DNA of 5,933 bases from Methylococcales bacterium (GTDB lineage: Bacteria > Pseudomonadota > Gammaproteobacteria > Methylococcales > Methylomonadaceae): positions 1 through 5,933 of the forward strand of contig JAGLUC010000413.1 of NCBI GenBank assembly GCA_023134955.1, written 5' to 3'. The translations under genes and the position numbers were made by a program. The notes beneath the pieces are model-generated. The model did not search any database, was not told the origin of the DNA, and saw nothing but the letters and a program-made list of their open reading frames with translations. This document shows, one piece after another, positions 1-5,933 of this stretch. Positions within the stretch are counted from its first letter, which is position 1. Every line of letters begins with the position of its first letter.

Positions 1-2647
1 CACGATAGGTACCGTCATCATAATCTGTGCGTAATAATCGATTGAGTGCGTCATAACTATAAATTTTGGCATGTCCTTCAGTGTCGATATATGATGCTAA
101 TCGCCCCACTTCATCGTAGCTAAATTGTTCTATTTTTCCTGTAGGATACGTTATCTGTATTAAATAGCCTTGTTCGTCATAACGGTAACCAGTGATATGA
201 CCAAGTGCATTAGTTTGCGTTAAGATTTGCCCATCAATATTATATGTATAGGTGGTGGTATGTCCTCGACCATCTGTTAAACTAAGTAAGTTATGCTGTT
301 TATCCCATATATAGCTTGCGACTACCTCTTCATTTCCGTCCCGTTGTTGAATAACTTTTAGTAAATCAATTTGATTGTCAGCATATTGGTACTTAATATA
401 ATGTCCTAGTGGATCTTCTTTGTATGTTTCTCTGCCATAGTCATTGAATTGTCTGATAAAAATCTGGGACGAGCCGTCGTCTAGTACACGAGCCATACGG
501 GTGTGCGTTTCCTGATATATATTAAATTCATAAATAGGATGCCTTTGACCAGGGTAATTGTACCAAACCCTATTTTCCAACGGTTTTTTAAACGTTTCAA
601 GCAGACCACCCGTTTTAGAATCTATCGTATGTAACCAATGAGACACTTCGGCCTTAGTGATATTTCTGCCGTAATCTTTATAAGTTTGCTTGTCCCAATA
701 TGCGGTATTGCGATAATTGTGATAGTTATTATGCACTAAAATATTGCCTGCTGGTATATCTGTTGCTACCCTTGGAATGCCAAGTGCCTGACCATACTCT
801 ACCCGCTCCTGTTCTCCATAGGGGTCAGTGATGATCAGTGTTCGTGATGTACCGTTACCAGTATATGCAAAAGTTGTCTCTCCATAAGGTGTGTTCAATG
901 CCCTAATAAAATTCCCTTGATCATATGAAACGGCAGAAACGATACCAACTGGGTCAGTGATGCTAGATAAACGACCGTTGCTATCATAAGTCATTAAAGC
1001 AACTCTATTAAAAGGATCAGTCACCTGCGTGATTAGCTTATTATTACTCGCATGATGATAGGAAAAAAAAGTTTCCTGACCTAATGCATCAATCACACTA
1101 ACCAGTCGCAAGTCTGCATCATAATTCAGATTTGTAATATTCCCTTTAGCATCAATCTTTTGCGTCAGAAAGACACGCCTAACTCCATTTTTCGCACCAT
1201 CACTAAATGCATATATTTCTTTTGCACCATTTGGTTGGCGACGTTCGTAGATAATGGGGTCTGATGAAGTACGGTAAAGTTTGGACGTGTCCGAAATACC
1301 ACTTTCATACTCTCCACTAATAGTATTGTAATGACTATAGTCAATGGCTCCTCCACCTGCAACCATGCGATTGACAACTGCCAATATATTGGTAGGAGAA
1401 TCTTGAATATAGGTTAACCAGTTATGCGTCCATTTTGGACCAACATTACTAAAGGTGAAATTTGATGGCTGATTAGCTTCTCGTTGGTTATAGCGCAATG
1501 TAAATTGAATGGAATGGCCTTTCGGAGGGGTATAGCTGAGTGGAGTATCGGTAATATTCAAACTTACCAGCATGGTATGTACATCATAACCTGCCATCCC
1601 CGTTTGTTTTGGAGCTCCACTACAAGGGGTATTAGATTTAGTCTGGTCGCACGGTGTCGTACGATCTTTATCACTGTTGCGAGTATAGCCTTGTCCGTAG
1701 ATTAACTTTGCTTGTGCCATTTTAACTGGTTTCTGGTCTTTTTTACCATCATTAGGCACCATAAAATAACCACTGGCCTGAGCATTTATAGCTTCTTTTG
1801 TCAGCCATAAATCCTGCCCAAATGTAGGATCTTTTACATGAAATAGTTTGCCTTGTTTTTCTACGATTGCAGCATAATGATTTACCTTCCAATGAATGAC
1901 TGAAGGTACGGGTATTTCTTCATTCTTTCTGTATGCCAAGCGGTAATTCATATCCGCCTGTTTAGCCAAGCTCTCAAGTTCAATTAAATTAATTCCATTT
2001 TCCCCTGACCGATAAGCATCTAATACAGACAATCCCTTTGCCTCTGGTTGCTGCCAGTCTAATAAGGAATACAAAGCTTTAGACCCACATAAATAAGAAA
2101 TACCTGGGTTATTGCGCATCATCCATAGACCTTCTTTCGCTCCAGAAACAGACTCTGTGGCTGGCCCTGTGAAGCTCCTGTTCTTAACAGTTGCCAAAAG
2201 CGCTTCCACTTGGTCAGCATGACCTAATCGAGCATGCATTCCTACTAGCTCACCAAATGCTCTGTCAGCAATTAACTTTGATCCCGCCTCTTTCTCATCT
2301 TTGCTTAAAGCCCATGCACGCTCAAAGGCATTGAAAGTTTCAGAGAAATAACCATTTCGATAATATGCTAGCCCAAGATTTAATTGAATTGATGCTTCCC
2401 AAGGGGTATTGCCATTGTATTCTAAATAGCGTACTAAGTGATTTATTACGCTAGAATTTAAAGTCTTTTTGGGTGTAGAGATCGGTGTATATTTTTTTGA
2501 GGATAAATGAACTAATGGCTCATCAAAACCTGGAATTGTGATTTGATCAGGCAGCTTGATTTTTTTGTCTTGAGTCTTCTCCTGAGCTATATAAATAGCT
2601 AAAGACAATATAATCAGTGTGCTAAAAGTAAAAAACAGACGACGCAT
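1..2647 (-). CDS. RHS/YD-repeat protein with N-terminal TPR-like and C39-like cysteine peptidase domains (3' end outside window)
   Basis: The frame is open without a stop from the ATG at 2645-2647 to the window edge, giving 882 residues and no C-terminus. The start is supported by a GAGGA Shine-Dalgarno 7 bases upstream. Residues 4-21 are hydrophobic after MRR, a signal peptide or membrane anchor with no lipobox. Residues about 85-155 resemble TPR helices (NLGLAYYRNGYFSETFNAF). Residues about 180-300 look like a papain-like C39 peptidase: LCGSKAL with C187, VNHYAAI with H257, KDPTFG with D273, closing with SGYFMVP. C333 and C342 may form a disulfide. The RHS shell begins near residue 380, with GPKWTHNW at 403-410. 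YD repeats lie at about 509-600 and 781-882, separated by a family-like stretch with RVWYNYPGQ at 693-701. Known RHS proteins form hollow shells that often enclose a C-terminal toxin; whether this one does cannot be seen. Export and self-processing are inferences. The RHS assignment is firm, the peptidase assignment good, the biological role unknown. Confidence 0.9.
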   Translation of the reverse strand, partial: MRRLFFTFSTLIILSLAIYIAQEKTQDKKIKLPDQITIPGFDEPLVHLSSKKYTPISTPKKTLNSSVINHLVRYLEYNGNTPWEASIQLNLGLAYYRNGYFSETFNAFERAWALSKDEKEAGSKLIADRAFGELVGMHARLGHADQVEALLATVKNRSFTGPATESVSGAKEGLWMMRNNPGISYLCGSKALYSLLDWQQPEAKGLSVLDAYRSGENGINLIELESLAKQADMNYRLAYRKNEEIPVPSVIHWKVNHYAAIVEKQGKLFHVKDPTFGQDLWLTKEAINAQASGYFMVPNDGKKDQKPVKMAQAKLIYGQGYTRNSDKDRTTPCDQTKSNTPCSGAPKQTGMAGYDVHTMLVSLNITDTPLSYTPPKGHSIQFTLRYNQREANQPSNFTFSNVGPKWTHNWLTYIQDSPTNILAVVNRMVAGGGAIDYSHYNTISGEYESGISDTSKLYRTSSDPIIYERRQPNGAKEIYAFSDGAKNGVRRVFLTQKIDAKGNITNLNYDADLRLVSVIDALGQETFFSYHHASNNKLITQVTDPFNRVALMTYDSNGRLSSITDPVGIVSAVSYDQGNFIRALNTPYGETTFAYTGNGTSRTLIITDPYGEQERVEYGQALGIPRVATDIPAGNILVHNNYHNYRNTAYWDKQTYKDYGRNITKAEVSHWLHTIDSKTGGLLETFKKPLENRVWYNYPGQRHPIYEFNIYQETHTRMARVLDDGSSQIFIRQFNDYGRETYKEDPLGHYIKYQYADNQIDLLKVIQQRDGNEEVVASYIWDKQHNLLSLTDGRGHTTTYTYNIDGQILTQTNALGHITGYRYDEQGYLIQITYPTGKIEQFSYDEVGRLASYIDTEGHAKIYSYDALNRLLRTDYDDGTYR
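2..307 (-). repeat. Tandem YD repeats, exact 21-residue (63-bp) period
   Basis: Within the RHS protein, five consecutive units begin at residues 781 (WDKQHNL), 802 (YNIDGQI), 823 (YDEQGYL), 844 (YDEVGRL) and 865 (YDALNRL). Each is exactly 21 residues from the next, and each ends in a D/N-x-x-G-H or similar turn. This is the classic RHS/YD unit that builds the beta-strand spiral of the shell. The DNA of the units is diverged, so this is a protein-level repeat and not a recent DNA duplication. An earlier, less regular cluster has its key tyrosines at 509, 530, 554, 575 and 595. Confidence 0.85.
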
Positions 2648-2857
2648 GGTTAAGTCCTCATTTTATTATTATTTTTCAAAATGTAGTTATTTATGAACTT
2701 GATACAAAAAAACATCTTCTAATGCCATTATGAAGTTTATACATCAAAGCGGAGAAGAGCCTAAAAACAAGTATTTTGTTAAATGCTTACAATGACTTAA
2801 ATAAAAACATGAACTCCAAATCTTGAATTTTAAGACTTATTTAAATCCATAGCTGAA

Positions 2858-2863
2858 CTTATA
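2858..2863 (-). promoter_or_regulatory. Candidate -10 hexamer (TATAAG) for the RHS gene
   Basis: Read on the minus strand, TATAAG matches the sigma-70 -10 consensus at five of six bases. There is no good -35 at 16-18 bp, which would suit an activator-dependent promoter. The predicted start near 2851 would give a leader of about 200 bases before the RHS ATG. It is called only because of its spacing from the CRP-like palindrome. AT-rich DNA produces such hexamers by chance, so confidence is low. Confidence 0.2.
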
Positions 2864-2903
2864 CCACGCTCTACAAGCTAGCTTCATTACTTTTGTGCGC
2901 TTT

Positions 2904-2919
2904 TGTGATCGTACTCACG
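2904..2919. promoter_or_regulatory. CRP/FNR-family-like binding palindrome
   Basis: The sequence TGTGA-TCGTAC-TCACG matches the CRP consensus TGTGA-N6-TCACA at nine of ten defined positions, with TTT before the left half. Its centre (2911.5) lies about 264 bases upstream of the RHS start codon and about 60 bp upstream of the start site predicted from the TATAAG hexamer at 2858-2863. CRP-family regulators are common in gammaproteobacteria. Which member, if any, binds here is unknown, and a match of this size can arise by chance. Confidence 0.35.
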
Positions 2920-3000
2920 GTATTTCTAATGAATCCTAAAGTTTTGGAGCTCAATAACCTAACTTCTATCAATCACTTCAGAAGTTCTTGCATTCTATTT

Positions 3001-3036
3001 TCCCCTCATCCTTACCCTCTCCTTCTGGAGAAGGAA
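3001..3036. repeat. Degenerate REP-like pyrimidine-rich palindromic repeat
   Basis: The plus strand reads TCCCCTCATCC, then TACCCTCTCC, then a small hairpin: TCCTTC (3020-3025), a TGGA loop, and GAAGGA (3030-3035). This is the form of the dispersed intergenic element of many proteobacteria whose spurious translation reads 'SPHPNPLP...'; here the plus-strand frame gives SPHPYPLLLEKE. Such elements are non-autonomous and lie between genes. This copy is short and degenerate, and its copy number in the genome cannot be judged from one window. Confidence 0.5.
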
Positions 3037-3206
3037 AGAAGATGCAAAAATTTTTGAAACAATTAATATTCTAATCATACGCCTGTTTCTTTAGAGTGGT
3101 AAAAGTGATAACGGCACAAAAGAATTAACTGCAAACTCTTTTATGCCAAGATTGGAGGCATGACAATATGGAGAGCATAAAAATAGATTGTTTATGGCAG
3201 TTGTTA

Positions 3207-4346
3207 TTAGTTGCTCTTTGTTAAAACCATAACAACCAAATTATCTCTATGGATTAATTCAGAATCATCGGCATAGCCTAATAACTGTTCAAATTCAGTG
3301 CTTGTTTTTCCGGCAATTTTACGGCTATCTTGTGAGTTATAATTAATTAAACCACGAGCAATTTCTTCCCCGGTTTCTGTTACGCAAGAGACCAAATCAC
3401 CACGATTAAATTGACCATCAACAGATTTAACACCAACAGCAAGCAGGCTTTTTCCTGCATTTTTTAAACTATTAACTGCGCCCTTATCTAAAGTAAGCTG
3501 ACCTTTTACTTGCAGTTGTCCAGCCAGCCATTGTTTTCTTGCGACCAAAGGCGCAATGTCAGGAATCAGGTATGTACCTATTTGTTGACCAGAAATAACT
3601 CGCTCAATAGCGCTGTCTTCATTGCCAGAAACGATAATAGTTGCGGCACCTGATCTGGCAGCTAATCTTGCCGCACGGATCTTGGTGTACATACCTCCAC
3701 GACCTAATCCACTTCGACTTTCACCTGCAACCTCATCTAATACTGAATCATTGACACTTGCACTGTTAATTAATTGGGCATTAGGGTTTATATGAGGATC
3801 AGAATCTAATAACCCTGCCTGGTCAGTCAAGATAATGAGCAATTCTGCTTCAACAAGATTGGCAACTAAAGCGGCAAGCGTATCATTATCACCAAAACGA
3901 ATTTCATCAGTTGCGACCGCATCATTTTCATTGATAACAGGGATGACTCCATAATCTAACAAAGTAAGTAGAGTGCTTCTTGCATTGAGGTATCGCTGAC
4001 GATCAGAAAGATCATCATGAGTTAAAAGTACCTGGGCAGAATGTAAATTATGCTTTTGAAAATTATCCTCAAAAGTCTGTATTAAGCCCATTTGCCCCAC
4101 TGATGCAGCAGCCTGAAGCTCATGTAAGGTAGTAGGGCGTTGTTTTAGTCCTAATCTACTAATACCCTCGGCAACCGAGCCTGATGATACTAGCAAAACA
4201 TCTTTATCTTGCAGGCTAATATTGACCATTTGTTCAACCCAAGCAGCAATTGCAGGTTTGTTTAACCCTTGTCCGTCAGCAGTTAATAGGGAGCTGCCAA
4301 TTTTTACCACAATACGCTTTACTTTGGAAAAATCATTCCTGCTCAC
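3207..4346 (-). CDS. proB: Glutamate 5-kinase with C-terminal PUA domain
   Basis: Catalyses ATP-dependent phosphorylation of L-glutamate to glutamyl-5-phosphate, the first and usually feedback-regulated step of proline synthesis in the cytosol. The 379 residues are close to the 367 of the E. coli enzyme. The amino-acid kinase fold covers about residues 9-260: VVKIGSSLL with K15, SSGSVAEG (54-61), the glutamate-site VINENDAV (137-144), FGDNDTLAAL (151-160), LTDQAGLL (173-180) and GRGGMYTK (215-222). A PUA domain follows at about 282-368. The start is GTG (4344-4346), preceded by CAGGA eight bases upstream, and this N-terminus aligns well with ProB. The gene starts inside the end of obgE, overlapping it by 14 bases, which suggests translational coupling. 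proA is not in the window. No intrinsic terminator is evident downstream. Nothing catalytic appears to be missing. Confidence 0.97.
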   Translation of the reverse strand: MSRNDFSKVKRIVVKIGSSLLTADGQGLNKPAIAAWVEQMVNISLQDKDVLLVSSGSVAEGISRLGLKQRPTTLHELQAAASVGQMGLIQTFEDNFQKHNLHSAQVLLTHDDLSDRQRYLNARSTLLTLLDYGVIPVINENDAVATDEIRFGDNDTLAALVANLVEAELLIILTDQAGLLDSDPHINPNAQLINSASVNDSVLDEVAGESRSGLGRGGMYTKIRAARLAARSGAATIIVSGNEDSAIERVISGQQIGTYLIPDIAPLVARKQWLAGQLQVKGQLTLDKGAVNSLKNAGKSLLAVGVKSVDGQFNRGDLVSCVTETGEEIARGLINYNSQDSRKIAGKTSTEFEQLLGYADDSELIHRDNLVVMVLTKSN

Positions 4347-5370
4347 TGCTTTTTTCCTGCTTACTTTGATCTAAAAAGTCCATGATGGCATACATCAACT
4401 CTTTTGTGCCTTGTTTTTTTAGTGCAGAAATTTCAAACAGTGGCCCAGTCCACTTAAGTTCGTCTACAATAGATTTGCAATGCGCTTCGGCCTCATCTTC
4501 AAATAAGCGGTCAATTTTATTGAGCACTAGCCAGCGAGGCTTTCTTGCTAAATCATCACTCCATTTCTCAATTTCATGGGTTATTTTTCTTGCTGATTCA
4601 ACTGGAGTATCTAAAGACTCGTATGGCTTTACATCAACCATATGCAATAAAAGACCAGTACGGGAAAGATGCTTTAAAAACTGTAAACCTAACCCGGCAC
4701 CTTCAGCCGCACCCTCAATAACTCCGGGAATATCTGCAATGACAAAGCTGCGTAAGTCATCTACTCGTACTACGCCTAAATTAGGATGTAAAGTAGTGAA
4801 AGGGTAATCAGCTACTTTTGGTTTTGCTGATGAGACAGAGCGAATTAAGCTGGATTTTCCTGCGTTAGGCATCCCTAATAAGCCAACGTCAGCGATAACC
4901 ATGAGTTCAAGTTTTAAAGTTCTTGCTTCACCAGGCTTGCCTTTGGAGAATTGTTGTGGAGTTCTATTGACACTACTTTTGAATCGAGTATTACCTAATC
5001 CGTGAAAACCACCTTTTGCAACGAGTAATGTGTCACCAACATTAATTAAATCACCAATTTTTTCATCGGTATTGGTTTCGTAGACAAGCGTGCCCGTAGG
5101 GACAGAAATATAAAGATCTTCTCCTTTTCTGCCTGTGCAGTCGCGCCCCATGCCTTTCTGACCACTTTGCGCTTTATGTAACGAGTTATAACGAAAGTCT
5201 GCAAGGGTATTTACATTTTCAACAGCAACTAAATAGACGCTACCACCGTCACCACCGTCACCACCATCAGGGCCACCCATTGGAATATATTTTTCTCTGC
5301 GAAAAGTAGCAATGCCGCTTCCGCCATTGCCTGCTTCTACTCGAATTTCAGCTTCGTCAACAAATCTCAT
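4333..5370 (-). CDS. obgE: Obg-family GTPase (ribosome assembly / stress control)
   Basis: Essential GTPase that binds the large ribosomal subunit and links its maturation to growth and the stringent response. At 345 residues it lacks the long acidic tail of E. coli ObgE (390) and ends in a short charged tail (SKQEKSSEQE). The glycine-rich Obg domain spans about 1-158, with GGPDGGDGGDGG at 32-43. The G domain follows with all motifs intact: G1 GMPNAGKS (166-173), G2 FTTLHPNLG (191-199), G3 DIPG (213-216), G4 NKID (284-287) and G5 SA (315-316). The ATG start at 5368-5370 gives MRFVDEAEI, matching the family N-terminus, although only a weak A-rich CAAGAAAAAA precedes it. It is separated from rpmA by a strong terminator, so it probably needs its own promoter or read-through. 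It overlaps proB at its 3' end. Confidence 0.98.
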   Translation of the reverse strand: MRFVDEAEIRVEAGNGGSGIATFRREKYIPMGGPDGGDGGDGGSVYLVAVENVNTLADFRYNSLHKAQSGQKGMGRDCTGRKGEDLYISVPTGTLVYETNTDEKIGDLINVGDTLLVAKGGFHGLGNTRFKSSVNRTPQQFSKGKPGEARTLKLELMVIADVGLLGMPNAGKSSLIRSVSSAKPKVADYPFTTLHPNLGVVRVDDLRSFVIADIPGVIEGAAEGAGLGLQFLKHLSRTGLLLHMVDVKPYESLDTPVESARKITHEIEKWSDDLARKPRWLVLNKIDRLFEDEAEAHCKSIVDELKWTGPLFEISALKKQGTKELMYAIMDFLDQSKQEKSSEQE

Positions 5371-5426
5371 TTTTTTCTTGAGTTATAAGTATGGCTTATA
5401 TTCATGGGATATTTTTAAACGTAAAG

Positions 5427-5453
5427 AGTATACAAACAAAAAAGCCTCGTCAA
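5427..5453 (-). promoter_or_regulatory. Candidate obgE promoter overlapping the rpmA terminator
   Basis: On the minus strand a TTGACG -35-like hexamer (5448-5453, five of six consensus bases) sits in the loop and 3' arm of the terminator hairpin. A TATACT -10-like hexamer (5427-5432, five of six) follows. The spacer is 15 bp, shorter than the preferred 17, which weakens the call. A predicted start near 5420 would give a leader of about 50 bases before the obgE ATG. Alternative -10-like hexamers (TATAAG at 5395-5400) lack a good -35. Confidence 0.35.
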
Positions 5454-5465
5454 TGACGAGGCTTT
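5434..5465 (-). terminator. Rho-independent terminator after rpmA
   Basis: Arms 5441-5451 and 5455-5465 form a perfect 11-bp stem (AAAGCCTCGTC with GACGAGGCTTT) closing a 3-base loop. On the minus strand the hairpin runs into TTTTTTGTTTG, a typical U tract. It lies about 30 bases after the rpmA stop codon and should end most rplU-rpmA transcripts. On the plus strand no T tract follows, so it acts in one direction. Confidence 0.93.
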
Positions 5466-5494
5466 AATGATTGTTCTTTGTATCTGTTTAGCTA

Positions 5495-5755
5495 TTATGC
5501 AGCGGCTACAATACTGATAAATTTGCGGTTTTTTGGACCTTTTTCCTGAAAAAGTACTTTGCCATCTGCTTTTGCAAATAAAGTATGATCTTTCCCGATA
5601 CCGACATTTTCACCCGCATGGAACTTAGTTCCACGTTGACGAACTAAAATGTTTCCAGCCAGGACTTCTTGTCCGCCATAACGCTTAACGCCAAGGCGTT
5701 TTGCATTTGAGTCACGACCATTCCTAGTACTACCACCTGCTTTCTTATGAGCCAT
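5495..5755 (-). CDS. rpmA: 50S ribosomal protein L27
   Basis: Large-subunit protein whose flexible N-terminus reaches the peptidyl transferase centre and helps place tRNA. The 86 residues match the family length (85 in E. coli). The diagnostic start MAHKKAGGSTRNGRDSNAKR is present, directly exposed after Met with no cleavable leader of the Firmicutes type. The body follows with GNILVRQRGTKFHAGENVG and the end is KNRKFISIVAAA. The ATG has a strong AGGAG Shine-Dalgarno six bases upstream. It lies 16 bases after the rplU stop, in the usual L21-L27 operon, and is followed by a strong terminator. The gene is complete and shows nothing unusual. Confidence 0.99.
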   Translation of the reverse strand: MAHKKAGGSTRNGRDSNAKRLGVKRYGGQEVLAGNILVRQRGTKFHAGENVGIGKDHTLFAKADGKVLFQEKGPKNRKFISIVAAA

Positions 5756-5771
5756 TAGTTACTCCTGATAT

Positions 5772-5933
5772 TTATGCAGAAATGCCAGTGATCTGGATTT
5801 CTGTGAAGTATTGACGATGCCCCATTTGCTTCATGTGGTGCTTACGTCTTTTAAATTTAATGATTTTTACTTTCTTATGTCTGCCTTGAGAAACAACTTC
5901 TGCCGTCACTTTTCCTGACTCAACATAAGGTTG
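5772..5933 (-). CDS. rplU: 50S ribosomal protein L21, C-terminal part (5' end outside window)
   Basis: The last 53 codons and the stop (5772-5774) are present; the start lies beyond the right edge. The visible part runs from QPYVESGKVTAEVV through GRHKKVKIIKFKRRKHHMKQ to GHRQYFTEIQITGISA. This matches the conserved C-terminus of L21, including the basic KRRKHHMKQMGHRQ segment that contacts 23S rRNA. Its closeness to rpmA is the standard ribosomal operon arrangement. The promoter and any leader regulation are outside the window. Confidence 0.97.
   Translation of the reverse strand, partial: QPYVESGKVTAEVVSQGRHKKVKIIKFKRRKHHMKQMGHRQYFTEIQITGISA

Larger units (their letters stand above)
2648..3206. 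other. Gene-free spacer between proB and the RHS gene
   Basis: I see no credible gene in these 559 bases on either strand; the longest frames are a few dozen codons without family resemblance. The stretch is AT-rich. It contains a REP-like pyrimidine-rich repeat (3001-3036), a 7-bp inverted repeat (2961-2967 with 2980-2986), a CRP-type palindrome (2904-2919) and a short stem (3143-3147 with 3157-3161) lacking a T tract. No tRNA or other recognisable RNA gene is apparent. The last few dozen bases before the RHS start are A/T-rich and hold its Shine-Dalgarno. Confidence 0.7.

Noticed and set aside
1063..1070. Run of eight A (T on the coding strand) in the RHS gene as a phase-variation tract
   Set aside because: Eight bases is short, the frame is intact across it, and such runs are common in AT-rich DNA.
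1165..1377. 70-codon minus-strand frame
   Set aside because: It lies in another frame inside the RHS gene, whose own frame is open throughout; the translation has no family features.
1484..1705. 73-codon plus-strand frame
   Set aside because: Antisense shadow of the RHS coding sequence, with no recognisable protein features.
2797..2844. 8-bp inverted repeat TTAAATAA / TTATTTAA
   Set aside because: Made only of A and T in AT-rich DNA, with a 32-base gap; expected by chance.
2929..3057. 42-codon plus-strand frame from ATG to TGA in the spacer
   Set aside because: Its translation (SPHPYPLLLEKE in the middle) is the known spurious reading of the REP-like repeat, with no ribosome binding site of note.
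3143..3161. Short stem (ATGCC / GGCAT) about 45 bases after proB as a possible terminator
   Set aside because: Only 5 bp with a 9-base loop and no T tract on the minus strand; too weak to call.
4382..4807. 141-codon plus-strand frame
   Set aside because: Antisense to the G domain of obgE; serine-rich low-complexity translation typical of a shadow frame.

Overview
The window carries the conserved block rplU (3' part) – rpmA – obgE – proB, followed after a 559-bp gap by the first 882 codons of a large RHS/YD-repeat protein. All five genes are on the minus strand, so transcription runs from the right edge to the left. The AT-rich sequence, the L21-L27-Obg-glutamate 5-kinase order and the wording of the ribosomal proteins point to a gammaproteobacterium, most likely Legionella or a close Legionellales relative. 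That assignment rests on remembered protein similarity, not on a search.

Right part (3207-5933): ribosomal proteins L21 and L27 are 16 bases apart and end at a strong intrinsic terminator (11-bp stem plus T tract). The Obg GTPase (ribosome assembly and stress control) follows after about 125 bases. A promoter-like pair of hexamers overlaps the terminator hairpin. obgE and proB overlap by 14 bases, so the first enzyme of proline synthesis is probably translated in coupling with Obg. No clear intrinsic terminator is visible after proB.

Middle (2648-3206): a gene-free spacer. It holds a degenerate copy of the widespread pyrimidine-rich palindromic repeat often mistranslated as 'SPHPNPLP...', a 7-bp inverted repeat, and a near-perfect CRP-type half-site pair (TGTGA-N6-TCAC). 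The pair lies about 60 bp upstream of the start site predicted from a TATAAG hexamer facing the RHS gene.

Left part (1-2647): one uninterrupted reading frame. It encodes an N-terminal hydrophobic segment, a short TPR-like helical region, a C39-like cysteine peptidase domain with a candidate Cys-His-Asp triad (C187, H257, D273), and then the RHS shell with two clusters of YD repeats. The last cluster keeps an exact 21-residue period. The gene leaves the window before its core motif and variable C-terminal tip, so no toxin or immunity function can be read here. This peptidase-TPR-RHS protein is the most interesting item; everything to its right is ordinary core genome.
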